DNA from: Litorivita sp040371945
Lineage (GTDB): Bacteria; Pseudomonadota; Alphaproteobacteria; Rhodobacterales; Rhodobacteraceae
Assembly (NCBI RefSeq): GCF_040371945.1
Contig: NZ_BAABWS010000002.1
Coordinates: 186,001 to 250,000 of the forward strand
Direction: 5' to 3'
Length of the DNA stretch: 64,000 nucleotides
In this document: positions 1-7,916 of the stretch, piece by piece
How positions within the stretch are numbered: the stretch's first letter is position 1
Layout: each line of letters begins with the position of its first letter
Position numbers and translations under genes: made by a program
Notes under the pieces: model-generated
Told to the model about the DNA's origin: nothing
Databases searched by the model: none
What the model saw: the letters and a program-made list of their open reading frames with translations, nothing else

Positions 1-1
1 G

Positions 2-118
2 ATCATCGAAACCTATCGCGCGGTGATGTATTTCGTCGCCTCCGATATGGTGCGGGTGGTGGTCTTGATCCTCTTCCCGGGGATCACGCTGTTCTTCTTG
101 CGGCTCTTTGGCGGCTAG
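2..118 (+). CDS. Probable TRAP transporter large permease (DctM-type), C-terminal end only
   Basis: Only the last 38 codons lie inside the window; the gene begins upstream of base 1. The visible peptide is one hydrophobic helix (VVVLILFPGITLFFLRL) just before the stop. A final helix with a phenylalanine-proline kink and a short polar end is the usual ending of DctM/TRAP large permeases, which import organic acids with sodium using a periplasmic binding protein. Other multi-helix permeases end in a similar way, so the family is an inference from a short tail. A strong hairpin follows directly, so this is the last gene of its operon. Confidence 0.5.
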   Translation: MIETYRAVMYFVASDMVRVVVLILFPGITLFFLRLFGG

Positions 119-138
119 AGGCGCGCGGCAAACTGATC

Positions 139-167
139 AAAAGGCGGGCCGCTCTTGGCCCGCCTTT
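139..167. terminator. Intrinsic terminator after the TRAP-like permease
   Basis: An 11-bp perfect stem (AAAGGCGGGCC with GGCCCGCCTTT) encloses a 6-base loop, 22 bases after the stop codon at 118. The arms begin with A and end with T, so it could act on either strand. Confidence 0.75.
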
Positions 168-241
168 GTCATTTGGGCGGCAACTTGCGCGCCCCCTCCG
201 AGGCATGTGCCGCCACTTGGGCGATGGTTTCGCGCGCTTAG

Positions 242-300
242 GCAGGCGCCTGCTTGACCTGCCTCAAAGTGCGGCGCAGTGTTATATGCGAAATGCATTA
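242..300. promoter_or_regulatory. Palindromes upstream of the SLAC1/TDT gene (possible operator)
   Basis: Two palindromes lie in the leader of the transporter gene: GCAGGCGCCTGC at 242-253 (perfect, 12 bp) and AATGCATT at 292-299 inside an AT-rich stretch. The second looks like one half of an Rrf2-family (NsrR-like) site, but the other half is not convincing. Role unknown. Confidence 0.25.
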
Positions 301-342
301 TGTATTGGGCCGACCCGATGGGCGCCGCCGAGGAGAGAGCAG

Positions 343-1368
343 ATGGCCGACACACAGATGACCCCACAGGCAAAGGCGCCCTCTGCGCCCCCTGCGCCGC
401 CTGCGCCAGATGCCACGCCCCATAGCGCCTTGGCCCATTATCCGGTGACGTTTTTCGCCGTGGTCATGGGGCTGGCGGGGTTGACGCTGGCGCTGCATGC
501 GGCCAGCGCGGGCTTGGGGGTGACGGATGCGCCTGCGCGGGTGATGTTCTATGTCACGGGGGCGGTCTTTGTCGCCATCGCAGCGGGTTACATCGCCAAA
601 GCGCTGCGCTATCCACAGATGGTGCGCGCCGAATGGCACCACCCCGTGCGCCTGTCGTTCTTCCCTGCGATCTCGATCTCGCTGCTGCTCTTGGCGGTGG
701 CGGCCTTGGGGCACAGCCGCGCCTTGGCCGAGGGGCTATGGCTTGCGGGCATGGCGGGGCAGGGGGTTTTGACCCTCGCGGTGGTGACCGGATGGATCGG
801 CACGCGCAGCTTTTTGATGGGCAGCCTGTCGCCCGCATGGTTCATTCCGGCGGTGGGCAATGTGATCGTGCCGCTGGCGGGGGCGCAACTGGGCTATATC
901 GAGCTGAGCTGGTATTTCATGTCCGTCGGCGTGATGTTCTATATCGTGCTGTTGACGCTGGTGATGAACCGGCTGATCTTCCACGATCCCTTGCCAGGAA
1001 AATTGCAACCGACGCTGGTGATCCTGATCGCGCCGCCTGCGGTGGCCTTTGTGGCATGGCTGCGCCTGACCGGCGAGGTGGATGCCTTTGCGCGCATCTT
1101 GTTGAATGTCGCCTATTTCTTCACGCTCATCGTGGCGGTGCAATTGCCGCGGATCATCGCGCTGCCCTTTGCCATGTCGTTCTGGGCGCTGAGCTTTCCC
1201 TTTGCGGCCATCACCATCGCCAGCTTTGTCTATGCGGGCGAGACGGGCAGCGCGCTGCACCGGCTGTTTGGCACGGGGCTTTTGGCGGTGCTTTGCGTGG
1301 TGATCGCGGCGCTGGTCCTGCGCACCCTGCGCGCCATGAAGGCGGGCGAGATTTGCGTACCTGAATAA
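343..1368 (+). CDS. SLAC1 anion channel / tellurite-resistance-dicarboxylate (TDT) family membrane protein
   Basis: A 341-residue protein of the TDT family (TehA, SLAC1, Mae1), inner-membrane channels or transporters for small anions such as nitrate, chloride, sulfite or dicarboxylates. After a proline/alanine-rich cytoplasmic start (residues 1-25) there are about ten hydrophobic helices filling the rest of the chain, as in the TehA fold. The ATG at 343 is preceded by GAGGAGAGAGC; the reading frame stays open upstream to 166 but without a ribosome-binding site. The gene stands alone between two hairpins and converges on the BKACE gene. The substrate cannot be told from sequence; nearby sulfur or organic-acid genes do not settle it. 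Confidence 0.75.
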   Translation: MADTQMTPQAKAPSAPPAPPAPDATPHSALAHYPVTFFAVVMGLAGLTLALHAASAGLGVTDAPARVMFYVTGAVFVAIAAGYIAKALRYPQMVRAEWHHPVRLSFFPAISISLLLLAVAALGHSRALAEGLWLAGMAGQGVLTLAVVTGWIGTRSFLMGSLSPAWFIPAVGNVIVPLAGAQLGYIELSWYFMSVGVMFYIVLLTLVMNRLIFHDPLPGKLQPTLVILIAPPAVAFVAWLRLTGEVDAFARILLNVAYFFTLIVAVQLPRIIALPFAMSFWALSFPFAAITIASFVYAGETGSALHRLFGTGLLAVLCVVIAALVLRTLRAMKAGEICVPE

Positions 1369-1372
1369 GCCC

Positions 1373-1399
1373 GCCCGCGCCTCGTGATGAGGCGCGGGC
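1373..1399. terminator. Terminator between the convergent TDT and BKACE genes
   Basis: A perfect 11-bp stem, GCCCGCGCCTC with GAGGCGCGGGC, encloses a 5-base loop and is followed by GATGTTTT. It starts 5 bases after the transporter stop codon and can serve both converging genes. Confidence 0.75.
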
Positions 1400-1449
1400 G
1401 ATGTTTTGCATGAATTGCCATTAGGGGCGCCGCGCGGGGCGCGGGCGGC

Positions 1450-2280
1450 TTACACCGCGCGTAGATCCAGTATCGCGCGCGCCTGTGCGGGGGTGGCCAC
1501 GGGGCGCTCGTATTTCTCGCAAAGGTCCGCGACCCGCTTGACCAAAGCCGCATTCGACGGGGCCAGCGTGTCGCGATCCAGCCGCACGTTGTCCTCCAAT
1601 CCGGCGCGCGCATGACCGCCCGCCGCCACGACCCATTCGTTCACCGTGATCTGGTCCTTGCCGATCCCCGCCGCGCACCAATCGGCATCGGGCGCCAGAC
1701 GCTTGAGGGTTTTGATATAGAAATCAAAGACTTCGCGGTCGACGGGCATGGCGTTTTTCACCCCCATCACGAATTGCACATAAAGCCGCCCCGGAATGCG
1801 GCCATCGCGGTTCATCGCGGCAGCTTGGAAGATATGGCTCAAATCAAAGGCTTCGACCTCGGGTTTGATGTCATAGGTCTTCATCTCGGAGGCCAGCCAA
1901 TCCACCAGATCGGGAGAATTCTCATAGACCCGCGTCGGGAAATTGTTCGACCCCACCGAGAGCGAGGCCATATCGGGGCGCAGGTCCAGCATCCCGCCGC
2001 GCGTTTTGCCCGCGCCGGAGCGCCCGCCGGTGGAAAACTGGACGATCATTTCGGGGCAATGTTTGCGGATGCCCTCTTGCAGCGCGGCAAAGCGTTCGGG
2101 GTCCGATCCGGGCGTGCCATCGGCATTGCGCACATGGGCGTGCATGATGCTCGCACCGGCCTCATAGGCCTCATGGGTGCTTTCGATCTGTTCGGCCACG
2201 GTGATCGGCACGGCGGGGTTGTCGGCCTTGGTGGGGACCGATCCGGTGATGGCACAGCAGATGATGCAAGGTTGTGTCAT
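1450..2280 (-). CDS. Beta-keto acid cleavage enzyme (BKACE, DUF849; 3-keto-5-aminohexanoate cleavage type)
   Basis: A 276-residue zinc enzyme of the BKACE family, which condenses a beta-keto acid with acetyl-CoA and splits it into acetoacetate and a CoA ester. The zinc ligands fit the Kce pattern: H47 and H49 in MHAHVR, with E229 near the end. Other active-site residues known from Kce have counterparts: S83 (QFSTGG), R225 and D230. The segment QFVMGVKNAMP near residue 170 is typical. The start MTQPCIICC at 2280 has AGGAAC upstream. Family members act in lysine, carnitine (dehydrocarnitine) and other pathways. No carnitine or lysine genes are adjacent, so the keto acid is open. Confidence 0.85.
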   Translation of the reverse strand: MTQPCIICCAITGSVPTKADNPAVPITVAEQIESTHEAYEAGASIMHAHVRNADGTPGSDPERFAALQEGIRKHCPEMIVQFSTGGRSGAGKTRGGMLDLRPDMASLSVGSNNFPTRVYENSPDLVDWLASEMKTYDIKPEVEAFDLSHIFQAAAMNRDGRIPGRLYVQFVMGVKNAMPVDREVFDFYIKTLKRLAPDADWCAAGIGKDQITVNEWVVAAGGHARAGLEDNVRLDRDTLAPSNAALVKRVADLCEKYERPVATPAQARAILDLRAV

Positions 2281-2423
2281 GGGGCGCGCGTTCCTTGTAA
2301 AATAGGGGGCGGGATGTCCCGCCAAACTGCGCGAATTTACGCGGCGCGGCGATATGTGTCAATGTCAGTTACTTTGCCCCTGTCCAAATCAAAACGACCC
2401 CAGATAAGACCCCCGAAAAACGC

Positions 2424-2460
2424 AAAACCGCCCCGCGCAAAAGCGACACGGGGCGGTTTG
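2424..2460 (-). terminator. Terminator of mcd
   Basis: An 11-bp stem, AAACCGCCCCG with CGGGGCGGTTT, and a 13-base loop lie 23 bases after the mcd stop. Read on the minus strand, it is followed by a T-rich run (TTTTGCGTTTTT). Confidence 0.8.
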
Positions 2461-2482
2461 ATCTTGTCACAGACGGGGTGAA

Positions 2483-4144
2483 TCAGCCGAGCAAACGGCG
2501 CGCGATCACCTGCGCCTGAATCTCCGCCGCGCCCTCGAAAATGTTGAGGATACGCGCATCGCACAGGATGCGGCTGATGGTGTATTCCAAGGCAAAGCCG
2601 TTGCCGCCGTGGATTTGCAGCGCATTGTCGGCGCAGGCCCATGCCACCCGCGCGCCCAAGAGTTTCGCCATGCCCGCCTCGACGTCGCAGCGGCGGTCTT
2701 GGTCCTTCTCGAAGGCCGAGAAATAGGTCAACTGGCGCGCGATGGTGATCTCGACCGCCATCATCGCCAATTTGCCCGCCACACGGGGGAAGTTCACCAA
2801 CTGGCTGTCAAAGGCCTTGCGGTCGAGCGCATATTGCAAGCCCACGTCCAAAGCCGCCTGCGCCACGCCGATGGCGCGGGCGGCGGTCTGGATGCGCGCG
2901 GCTTCAAAGGTCTGCATCAACTGCTTGAAGCCTTTGCCCTCTTCGCCGCCCAACAGGTTCTCGCCCTTCACATGGAAGTTGTCGAAACCCAGCTCGTATT
3001 CCTTCATGCCGCGATAGCCGAGCACTTCGATCTCGCCGCCGGTCATGCCTTCGGTGGGGAAGGGGTTGGCATCATCGCCAGGGGTCTTTTCGGCGAGGAA
3101 CATCGACAGGCCGCGGTGATCGTTATTGGCCGAGTCGGTGCGCGCCAGAACCGTCATCACATGGGTGCGCGCGGCATGGGTGATCCATGTCTTGTTGCCG
3201 GTGATTTTGTAATCGCCATTCTCGTCCTTGACCGCGCGGGTGCGCAGCGAGGCAAGGTCCGATCCGGTGTTCGGCTCGGTGAAGACGGCGGTGGGCAGGA
3301 TCTCGCCCGAGGCCAGACCCGGCAACCATTTTTGCTTTTGCGCGTCGGTGCCGCCGCACAGGATCAATTCGGCCGCGATTTCCGAGCGGGTGGCCAGCGA
3401 GCCAACCCCGATATAGCCGCGCGACAATTCCTCGGAGACCACAACCATCGAGGCTTTGGACAGGCCGAAGCCGCCGAATTCTTCGGGGATGGTCAGGCCA
3501 AAGACGCCCATTTCGGACAGCTCTTCGATCACCGACATCGGGATCAATTCGTCCTTGAGGTGCCATTCATGGGCAAAAGGTTCCACCTTTTCCGTGGCAT
3601 AGCGGCGGAACTGATCGCGGATCATTTCCAATTCCTCGTCAAGACCCGAGGCGCCGAACATGCCGTTGGCTTGTTGTTCGACCATCAATTCGGCCAGACG
3701 CATCCGCGCGGCTTGGCTGTTGCCCGCGGCCATCAAGGTGCCGATCTCGGCGGTTTGCAACGCCGCCAAAGCCTCGGCGCCCAGACCCAGATCATGCAGG
3801 CGCACGATCTCGTTCTGGCTCATTTGAATGCCGCCGCCGATCTGCATCAGATATTCGCCAAAGGCGATCTGGTGGATCAATTGCTCGATCTCGCCGAATT
3901 TGCCCTCGCCTTGCAGTTTTTCGGCCCATTTTTGCATCTGGCGCAGGGATTCGACATAGGTGGCCAGCCACGCAAGCCCGTGGGTCGCGGTTTGCTCTTT
4001 CTCGACTTCGCGCGCGGACACGCGGCCCTCGACCTCGACACGCGCGCGCACGGTTTTTTGGGCCTGCTCCAACACCGCCTCGACGGGCGGCACAGCGGCC
4101 CCCGTCAGCGCCAGAAGATCGGGGAGAATGATGCTGTCTGTCAT
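2483..4144 (-). CDS. mcd: (2S)-methylsuccinyl-CoA dehydrogenase (long acyl-CoA dehydrogenase)
   Basis: An FAD flavoprotein that oxidises (2S)-methylsuccinyl-CoA to mesaconyl-CoA in the ethylmalonyl-CoA pathway for acetyl-CoA assimilation. At 553 residues it is about 160 longer than ordinary acyl-CoA dehydrogenases. The extra N-terminal helical domain (about 1-160) is the known hallmark of Mcd. The acyl-CoA dehydrogenase core follows, with the FAD/substrate segment TAVFTEPNTGSDLASLRT and the catalytic base in NIFEGAAEIQ (E537). The start at 4144 has AAGGACA upstream; an in-frame ATG at 4171 is the alternative. A mce gene at 56481 belongs to the same pathway. A 15-bp element 64 bases upstream is shared with the MaoC gene. 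Another long acyl-CoA dehydrogenase is possible but less likely. Confidence 0.8.
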   Translation of the reverse strand: MTDSIILPDLLALTGAAVPPVEAVLEQAQKTVRARVEVEGRVSAREVEKEQTATHGLAWLATYVESLRQMQKWAEKLQGEGKFGEIEQLIHQIAFGEYLMQIGGGIQMSQNEIVRLHDLGLGAEALAALQTAEIGTLMAAGNSQAARMRLAELMVEQQANGMFGASGLDEELEMIRDQFRRYATEKVEPFAHEWHLKDELIPMSVIEELSEMGVFGLTIPEEFGGFGLSKASMVVVSEELSRGYIGVGSLATRSEIAAELILCGGTDAQKQKWLPGLASGEILPTAVFTEPNTGSDLASLRTRAVKDENGDYKITGNKTWITHAARTHVMTVLARTDSANNDHRGLSMFLAEKTPGDDANPFPTEGMTGGEIEVLGYRGMKEYELGFDNFHVKGENLLGGEEGKGFKQLMQTFEAARIQTAARAIGVAQAALDVGLQYALDRKAFDSQLVNFPRVAGKLAMMAVEITIARQLTYFSAFEKDQDRRCDVEAGMAKLLGARVAWACADNALQIHGGNGFALEYTISRILCDARILNIFEGAAEIQAQVIARRLLG

Positions 4145-4207
4145 CGCGTGTCCTTGTCCGTCATGAGCCATGAATCATGTCCTTTTTTGTCTGGCCTTGG
4201 TTTAATC

Positions 4208-4222
4208 ACTTTGCAGGTGCAG
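4208..4222. promoter_or_regulatory. 15-bp element shared with the MaoC gene promoter
   Basis: ACTTTGCAGGTGCAG lies in the mcd/TauE divergent region, 64 bases upstream of the mcd start. The identical 15-mer is found at 18857-18871, 67 bases upstream of the MaoC hydratase. The TTTGCA core resembles sites of ScfR-family (RamB/PccR-type) short-chain acyl-CoA regulators; that link is an inference. Confidence 0.5.
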
Positions 4223-4317
4223 CGCAACATTTATGCGGCTTTATCGTTTGTTTTGATCGAAAATTGCGCATTGAATTTTTCTGATGCTGCGCTAGCGAAA
4301 GCTGCTAAGGATCACTT

Positions 4318-5100
4318 ATGGATATATACGCACCCCTCGCCGCACTGGATCTGTCACCTTCTGTCGCACTTATGTGTCTGGCGGTGGGGCTGTTTGCGGG
4401 GGTGGTCAAGGGCCTTGTCGGATTTGCCATGCCGATGATGATGATTTCGGGGCTGGGCGCGCTGGTCTCGCCCGAACTGGCCTTGGCCGGATTGATCGTG
4501 CCGACGCTTTTGACCAACGGCTGGCAGGCCCTGCGCCAAGGGCCGCGCGCGGCATGGGCGTCGATCCGCAAATTCTGGCGCTTTTTGGTGGCGGGCGGCG
4601 TGATGCTTTTGCTCTCGGCGCAATTGGTGCGGGTCTTGCCGGTGCCGGTGATGCTGGCCGCGATCGGCGTGCCGATCACCATCTTCGCCCTCAGCCAGAT
4701 GGCGGGCCGCCAATTGCGCCTTGCCGCGCCCCCTTCGGCGCGTATCGAGGCGGGGATCGGCGCCTTTGCGGGATTTATCGGCGGGTTTTCCGGCGTGTGG
4801 GGACCGCCCACCGTGGCGCTTTTGACCGCGATGAACACCCCCAAACAAGAGCAGATGCGGGTGCAGGGGGTGATCTACGGGCTGGGCGCGGTGGCGCTGT
4901 TGGGGGCGCATATCACCTCAGGCGTGATCAGCCGCGCGACATTGCCCTTTTCCGTGATGCTGGTGGTGCCCGCCTTGATCGGCATGGGGATCGGCTTGCG
5001 TCTGCAAGACCGCATCGATCAGGCGCAGTTTCGCCGCGCCACGATGGTGGTACTTTTGCTGGCGGGGCTGAACCTTATCCGCCGCGCGATGTTTGCCTGA
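4318..5100 (+). CDS. TauE/SafE (TSUP) family sulfite/organic anion exporter
   Basis: A 260-residue inner-membrane protein of the TSUP family, whose members move sulfite, sulfoacetate or other small organic anions. Two related halves of hydrophobic helices are visible. The first holds the glycine-rich segment GVVKGLVGFAMPMM (about 23-36) and the second GAFAGFIGGFSGVWGPP (about 148-164), matching the repeated loop signature of the family. The ATG at 4318 has AAGGA 7 bases upstream. It is divergent from mcd with 173 bases between the two starts, and ends at a shared terminator with pckA. Nothing next to it indicates a substrate. Confidence 0.8.
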   Translation: MDIYAPLAALDLSPSVALMCLAVGLFAGVVKGLVGFAMPMMMISGLGALVSPELALAGLIVPTLLTNGWQALRQGPRAAWASIRKFWRFLVAGGVMLLLSAQLVRVLPVPVMLAAIGVPITIFALSQMAGRQLRLAAPPSARIEAGIGAFAGFIGGFSGVWGPPTVALLTAMNTPKQEQMRVQGVIYGLGAVALLGAHITSGVISRATLPFSVMLVVPALIGMGIGLRLQDRIDQAQFRRATMVVLLLAGLNLIRRAMFA

Positions 5101-5125
5101 GCGGTCAACCCACCAGATGCAAACC

Positions 5126-5170
5126 ATAAAAATGCCCCGCTGCATCACCTGCAGCGGGGCTTTGATTTTT
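5126..5170. terminator. Bidirectional terminator between TauE/SafE gene and pckA
   Basis: An 11-bp perfect stem, GCCCCGCTGCA with TGCAGCGGGGC (5134-5160), encloses TCACC. It is flanked by an A run on the left and TTTGATTTTT on the right, as expected for convergent genes. Confidence 0.9.
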
Positions 5171-5186
5171 CGCGATGGCGCGGGGC

Positions 5187-6785
5187 CTAGCCGATTGCGG
5201 CGGCTTTCACATCATCGTCGATATAGGGCACATATTGCTCGAAGTTGTCGGCAAACATCTGCACCAGCTTGGCCGCCTGCGCGTCATAGGCGGCGCCATC
5301 GGCCCATGTCTGGCGCGGATCGAGCAATGTGTCGTCCACACCTGCGACCGAGACCGGCACGTCAAAGCCGAAGTTCTCGTCCTTGCGGAATTCGGCGCTG
5401 TTGAGCGTGCCTTCCAAAGCGGCGGTCAAAAGCGCGCGGGTCGCTTTGATCGGCATGCGGCTACCGGTCCCGAACATACCGCCGGTCCAACCGGTGTTCA
5501 CCAGCCAGCAGGTCGCGCCGTGTTTGGCGATTTTTTCGCGCAACAGATCGCCGTAGGCCTCGGGGCGGCGCGGCATGAAGGGCGCGCCAAAGCAGGTCGA
5601 GAAGGTCGGCGTCGGTTCGACAACGCCGCGCTCGGTGCCCGGAGTTTTCGAGGTGAAGCCCGACAAGAAGTGATACATCGCCTGCGCAGGGGTCAGCCGC
5701 GAGATCGGAGGCAGAACGCCGTAAGCGTCACAGGTCAGCAAGATCACGTTCTTGGGGTGCCCGCCCATCGCATTGTCCGAGGCGTTCGAGATATATTCGA
5801 GCGGATAGGCACAGCGCATGTTTTCGGTCAGCGAGCTGTCTTCGAAATCAAGTTCGAAGGTCTCGGGGTCATAGACCATATTCTCGATCACGGTGCCGAA
5901 TTTGCTGGTCGTCGCATAGATTTCCGGCTCGGCCTCGGGCGAGAGGTTGATGGTCTTGGCATAGCAGCCGCCCTCGAAGTTGAAGGTGCCGCGGTCCGAC
6001 CAGCCGTGTTCGTCATCGCCGATCAATGTGCGCGACGGATCGGCCGACAGCGTGGTTTTTCCGGTGCCCGACAGGCCAAAGAAAATCGCGGTATCGACCG
6101 GATTGCCCACCGCATGGTTGGCCGAGCAATGCATCGGCATGATGCCTTTTTCGGGCAACAGGTAGTTGAGCAGGGTAAAGACCGATTTCTTGTTCTCGCC
6201 CGCATATTCGGTGCCGCCGATCAAGATCAGCTTCTTGTCGAAGTTCATCGCGATCACGGTCTCCGAGCGGCAATCATGCTTGGCAGGGTCCGCTTGGAAG
6301 CTGGGGCAGTTGATGACGGTGAAATCGGCGATAAAGCTGTCCAGCGCGGCGCGTTCGGGACGGCGCAGCATGTGGCGGATGAACAGCCCGTGCCACGCCA
6401 GTTCGGTGACCATACGCACATTGATCGAATGGGCCGGATCGGCGCCGCCGATCAGGTCTTGGACGTAATAGTCCTTGCCCTTCATATGGGCGAGCATATC
6501 GGCATGCAGCGCGTCAAAGCCTTCGGGCGACATGGCGGCATTGTTTTCCCACCAGATGCTGTCGATCACGCTGTCGGTTTTGACCACATGTTTGTCTTTG
6601 GGCGAACGTCCGGTGAATTTGCCGGTGCTGCACAAAAAGGCACCACCATTGCCAAGGGTGCCCTCGCCGTTCTTGAGCGCGGCTTCAATCAGCGCGGGCT
6701 CCATAAGATTGTAAGAGACATTGCCCAGACCTTCGATCCCTTGATCTTCCAGTCGGAATTGCGGGTTTACCCGTCCAAATGTCAT
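5187..6785 (-). CDS. pckA: Phosphoenolpyruvate carboxykinase (ATP)
   Basis: A 532-residue cytosolic enzyme converting oxaloacetate and ATP to phosphoenolpyruvate, CO2 and ADP, the entry step of gluconeogenesis. Length and motifs fit the ATP-dependent class: P-loop GLSGTGKTT (237-245), the metal-binding IGDDEHGW with D257 and D258, and the substrate segment FTGRSPKDK near 57-65. The start at 6785 has GGAG 9 bases upstream; the frame continues upstream but adds a non-homologous stretch. It is divergent from chvI-chvG, an arrangement kept in Rhizobiales and Rhodobacterales, where ChvI affects pckA in some species. Confidence 0.97.
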   Translation of the reverse strand: MTFGRVNPQFRLEDQGIEGLGNVSYNLMEPALIEAALKNGEGTLGNGGAFLCSTGKFTGRSPKDKHVVKTDSVIDSIWWENNAAMSPEGFDALHADMLAHMKGKDYYVQDLIGGADPAHSINVRMVTELAWHGLFIRHMLRRPERAALDSFIADFTVINCPSFQADPAKHDCRSETVIAMNFDKKLILIGGTEYAGENKKSVFTLLNYLLPEKGIMPMHCSANHAVGNPVDTAIFFGLSGTGKTTLSADPSRTLIGDDEHGWSDRGTFNFEGGCYAKTINLSPEAEPEIYATTSKFGTVIENMVYDPETFELDFEDSSLTENMRCAYPLEYISNASDNAMGGHPKNVILLTCDAYGVLPPISRLTPAQAMYHFLSGFTSKTPGTERGVVEPTPTFSTCFGAPFMPRRPEAYGDLLREKIAKHGATCWLVNTGWTGGMFGTGSRMPIKATRALLTAALEGTLNSAEFRKDENFGFDVPVSVAGVDDTLLDPRQTWADGAAYDAQAAKLVQMFADNFEQYVPYIDDDVKAAAIG

Positions 6786-7175
6786 ATTGCCAAGCTCCTG
6801 TAGCCGCGTGAGTGCGGCGGTCTCCTCAACCAGCGTCGGATCACCCAAACGCCGAACGGGCCGATGATGGCCCGATAGGCAGCGTCTTAACATGACGTTT
6901 CTGTAAAGGAACAGGACGGTTTTGCGCAGTTTGCGCAAACATAAGTGGTTTAGCGCAATCAGTTTGTTGCGCGTGTCCATCAAGACACGGGCCAGACCGG
7001 AGCAAAACAGCGGTTAACCACAAAAGTGAGGCAATTTAGCCATTCCTAAGAACTTTTTGTCCTAAATGGGGCGTTGGATCTGGACCGATTCGCATTTGGG
7101 ATTGCCTGCGGCGCTTAAAAGGGCGCATAAAGATTGAAAAAAACAGGCAATAAGAGCAGTACAAGGAATACAACC
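6786..7175. promoter_or_regulatory. Divergent pckA/chvI control region
   Basis: 390 bases without a gene. It holds a perfect inverted repeat, TTTGCGC-AGTTT-GCGCAAA, at 6921-6939, and TTTAGCGCAATC at 6949-6960. The second is close to the TTAGCGCTAA type of palindrome bound by the LacI-family central-carbon regulator CceR of Rhodobacter. The sequence next to chvI is AT-rich. No clear -35/-10 pair could be fixed. Operator roles are inferred. Confidence 0.5.
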
Positions 7176-7877
7176 ATGTCGAAAATCGCCCTTGTGGACG
7201 ATGACAGGAATATCCTGACGTCGGTCGCGATGACCCTCGAGGCAGAGGGTTTCGAAGTCGAAACATATAATGACGGCCAGCAAGCGTTGGATGCTTTTAA
7301 CAAGCAGCTCCCCGATATGGCCGTGCTGGATATCAAAATGCCGCGGATGGACGGGATGGACCTGCTCCAGCGCCTGCGCCAGAAAACCGCCATGCCGGTG
7401 ATCTTCCTGACCTCGAAAGATGACGAGATCGACGAAGTGCTCGGCCTGCGTATGGGTGCCGATGATTACGTGAAAAAGCCGTTTTCCCAACGGCTTCTGG
7501 TCGAACGCATCCGCGCGCTCTTGCGCCGTCAGGACGCGGTCGCAGGCGAGGTTGTCGCCGATACCGAAGAGACCAAAGTCATGGAACGCGGCGAATTGCG
7601 CATGGACCCCTTGCGCCATGCGGTGACATGGAAGGGCAATGACGTGTCCCTCACGGTCACCGAATTCTTGCTCTTGCAAGCGCTCGCCCAACGCCCCGGA
7701 TTTGTGAAGTCGCGCGACCAGTTGATGGATGTCGCCTATGATGATCAGGTCTATGTCGACGACCGCACCATCGACAGCCACATCAAACGCCTGCGTAAGA
7801 AAATGCGCACCGCCGACAGCGATTTCTCTGCCATTGAGACGCTTTACGGGATCGGTTATCGTTATAACGAAGAATAA
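7176..7877 (+). CDS. chvI: Response regulator ChvI (OmpR/PhoB family)
   Basis: A 233-residue DNA-binding response regulator paired with ChvG. The receiver domain (1-120) has the acidic pocket VDDD (7-10), the phosphorylated D52 in VLDIKMPRMDG, and K101 in YVKKPFS. The winged-helix output domain (about 135-233) ends with RTIDSHIKRLRKK and the GIGYRY strand of the family. The ATG at 7176 follows ACAAGGAATACAACC. In other alphaproteobacteria ChvG/ChvI (ExoS/ChvI, BvrS/BvrR) responds to acid and envelope stress and controls surface, exopolysaccharide and carbon genes. It is cotranscribed with chvG. Confidence 0.95.
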   Translation: MSKIALVDDDRNILTSVAMTLEAEGFEVETYNDGQQALDAFNKQLPDMAVLDIKMPRMDGMDLLQRLRQKTAMPVIFLTSKDDEIDEVLGLRMGADDYVKKPFSQRLLVERIRALLRRQDAVAGEVVADTEETKVMERGELRMDPLRHAVTWKGNDVSLTVTEFLLLQALAQRPGFVKSRDQLMDVAYDDQVYVDDRTIDSHIKRLRKKMRTADSDFSAIETLYGIGYRYNEE

Positions 7878-7916
7878 CGACCGGTTTTCAAGATGGCTCT
7901 TGCCGAAAGGATAGGC

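Noticed and set aside
292..299. NsrR or other Rrf2-type site before the SLAC1 gene
   Set aside because: Only one half-site matches; the second half is missing at the right spacing.
2609..4438. 609-codon plus-strand open frame opposite mcd
   Set aside because: It is a shadow of the minus-strand mcd gene, with family motifs only on the minus strand and no ribosome-binding site.
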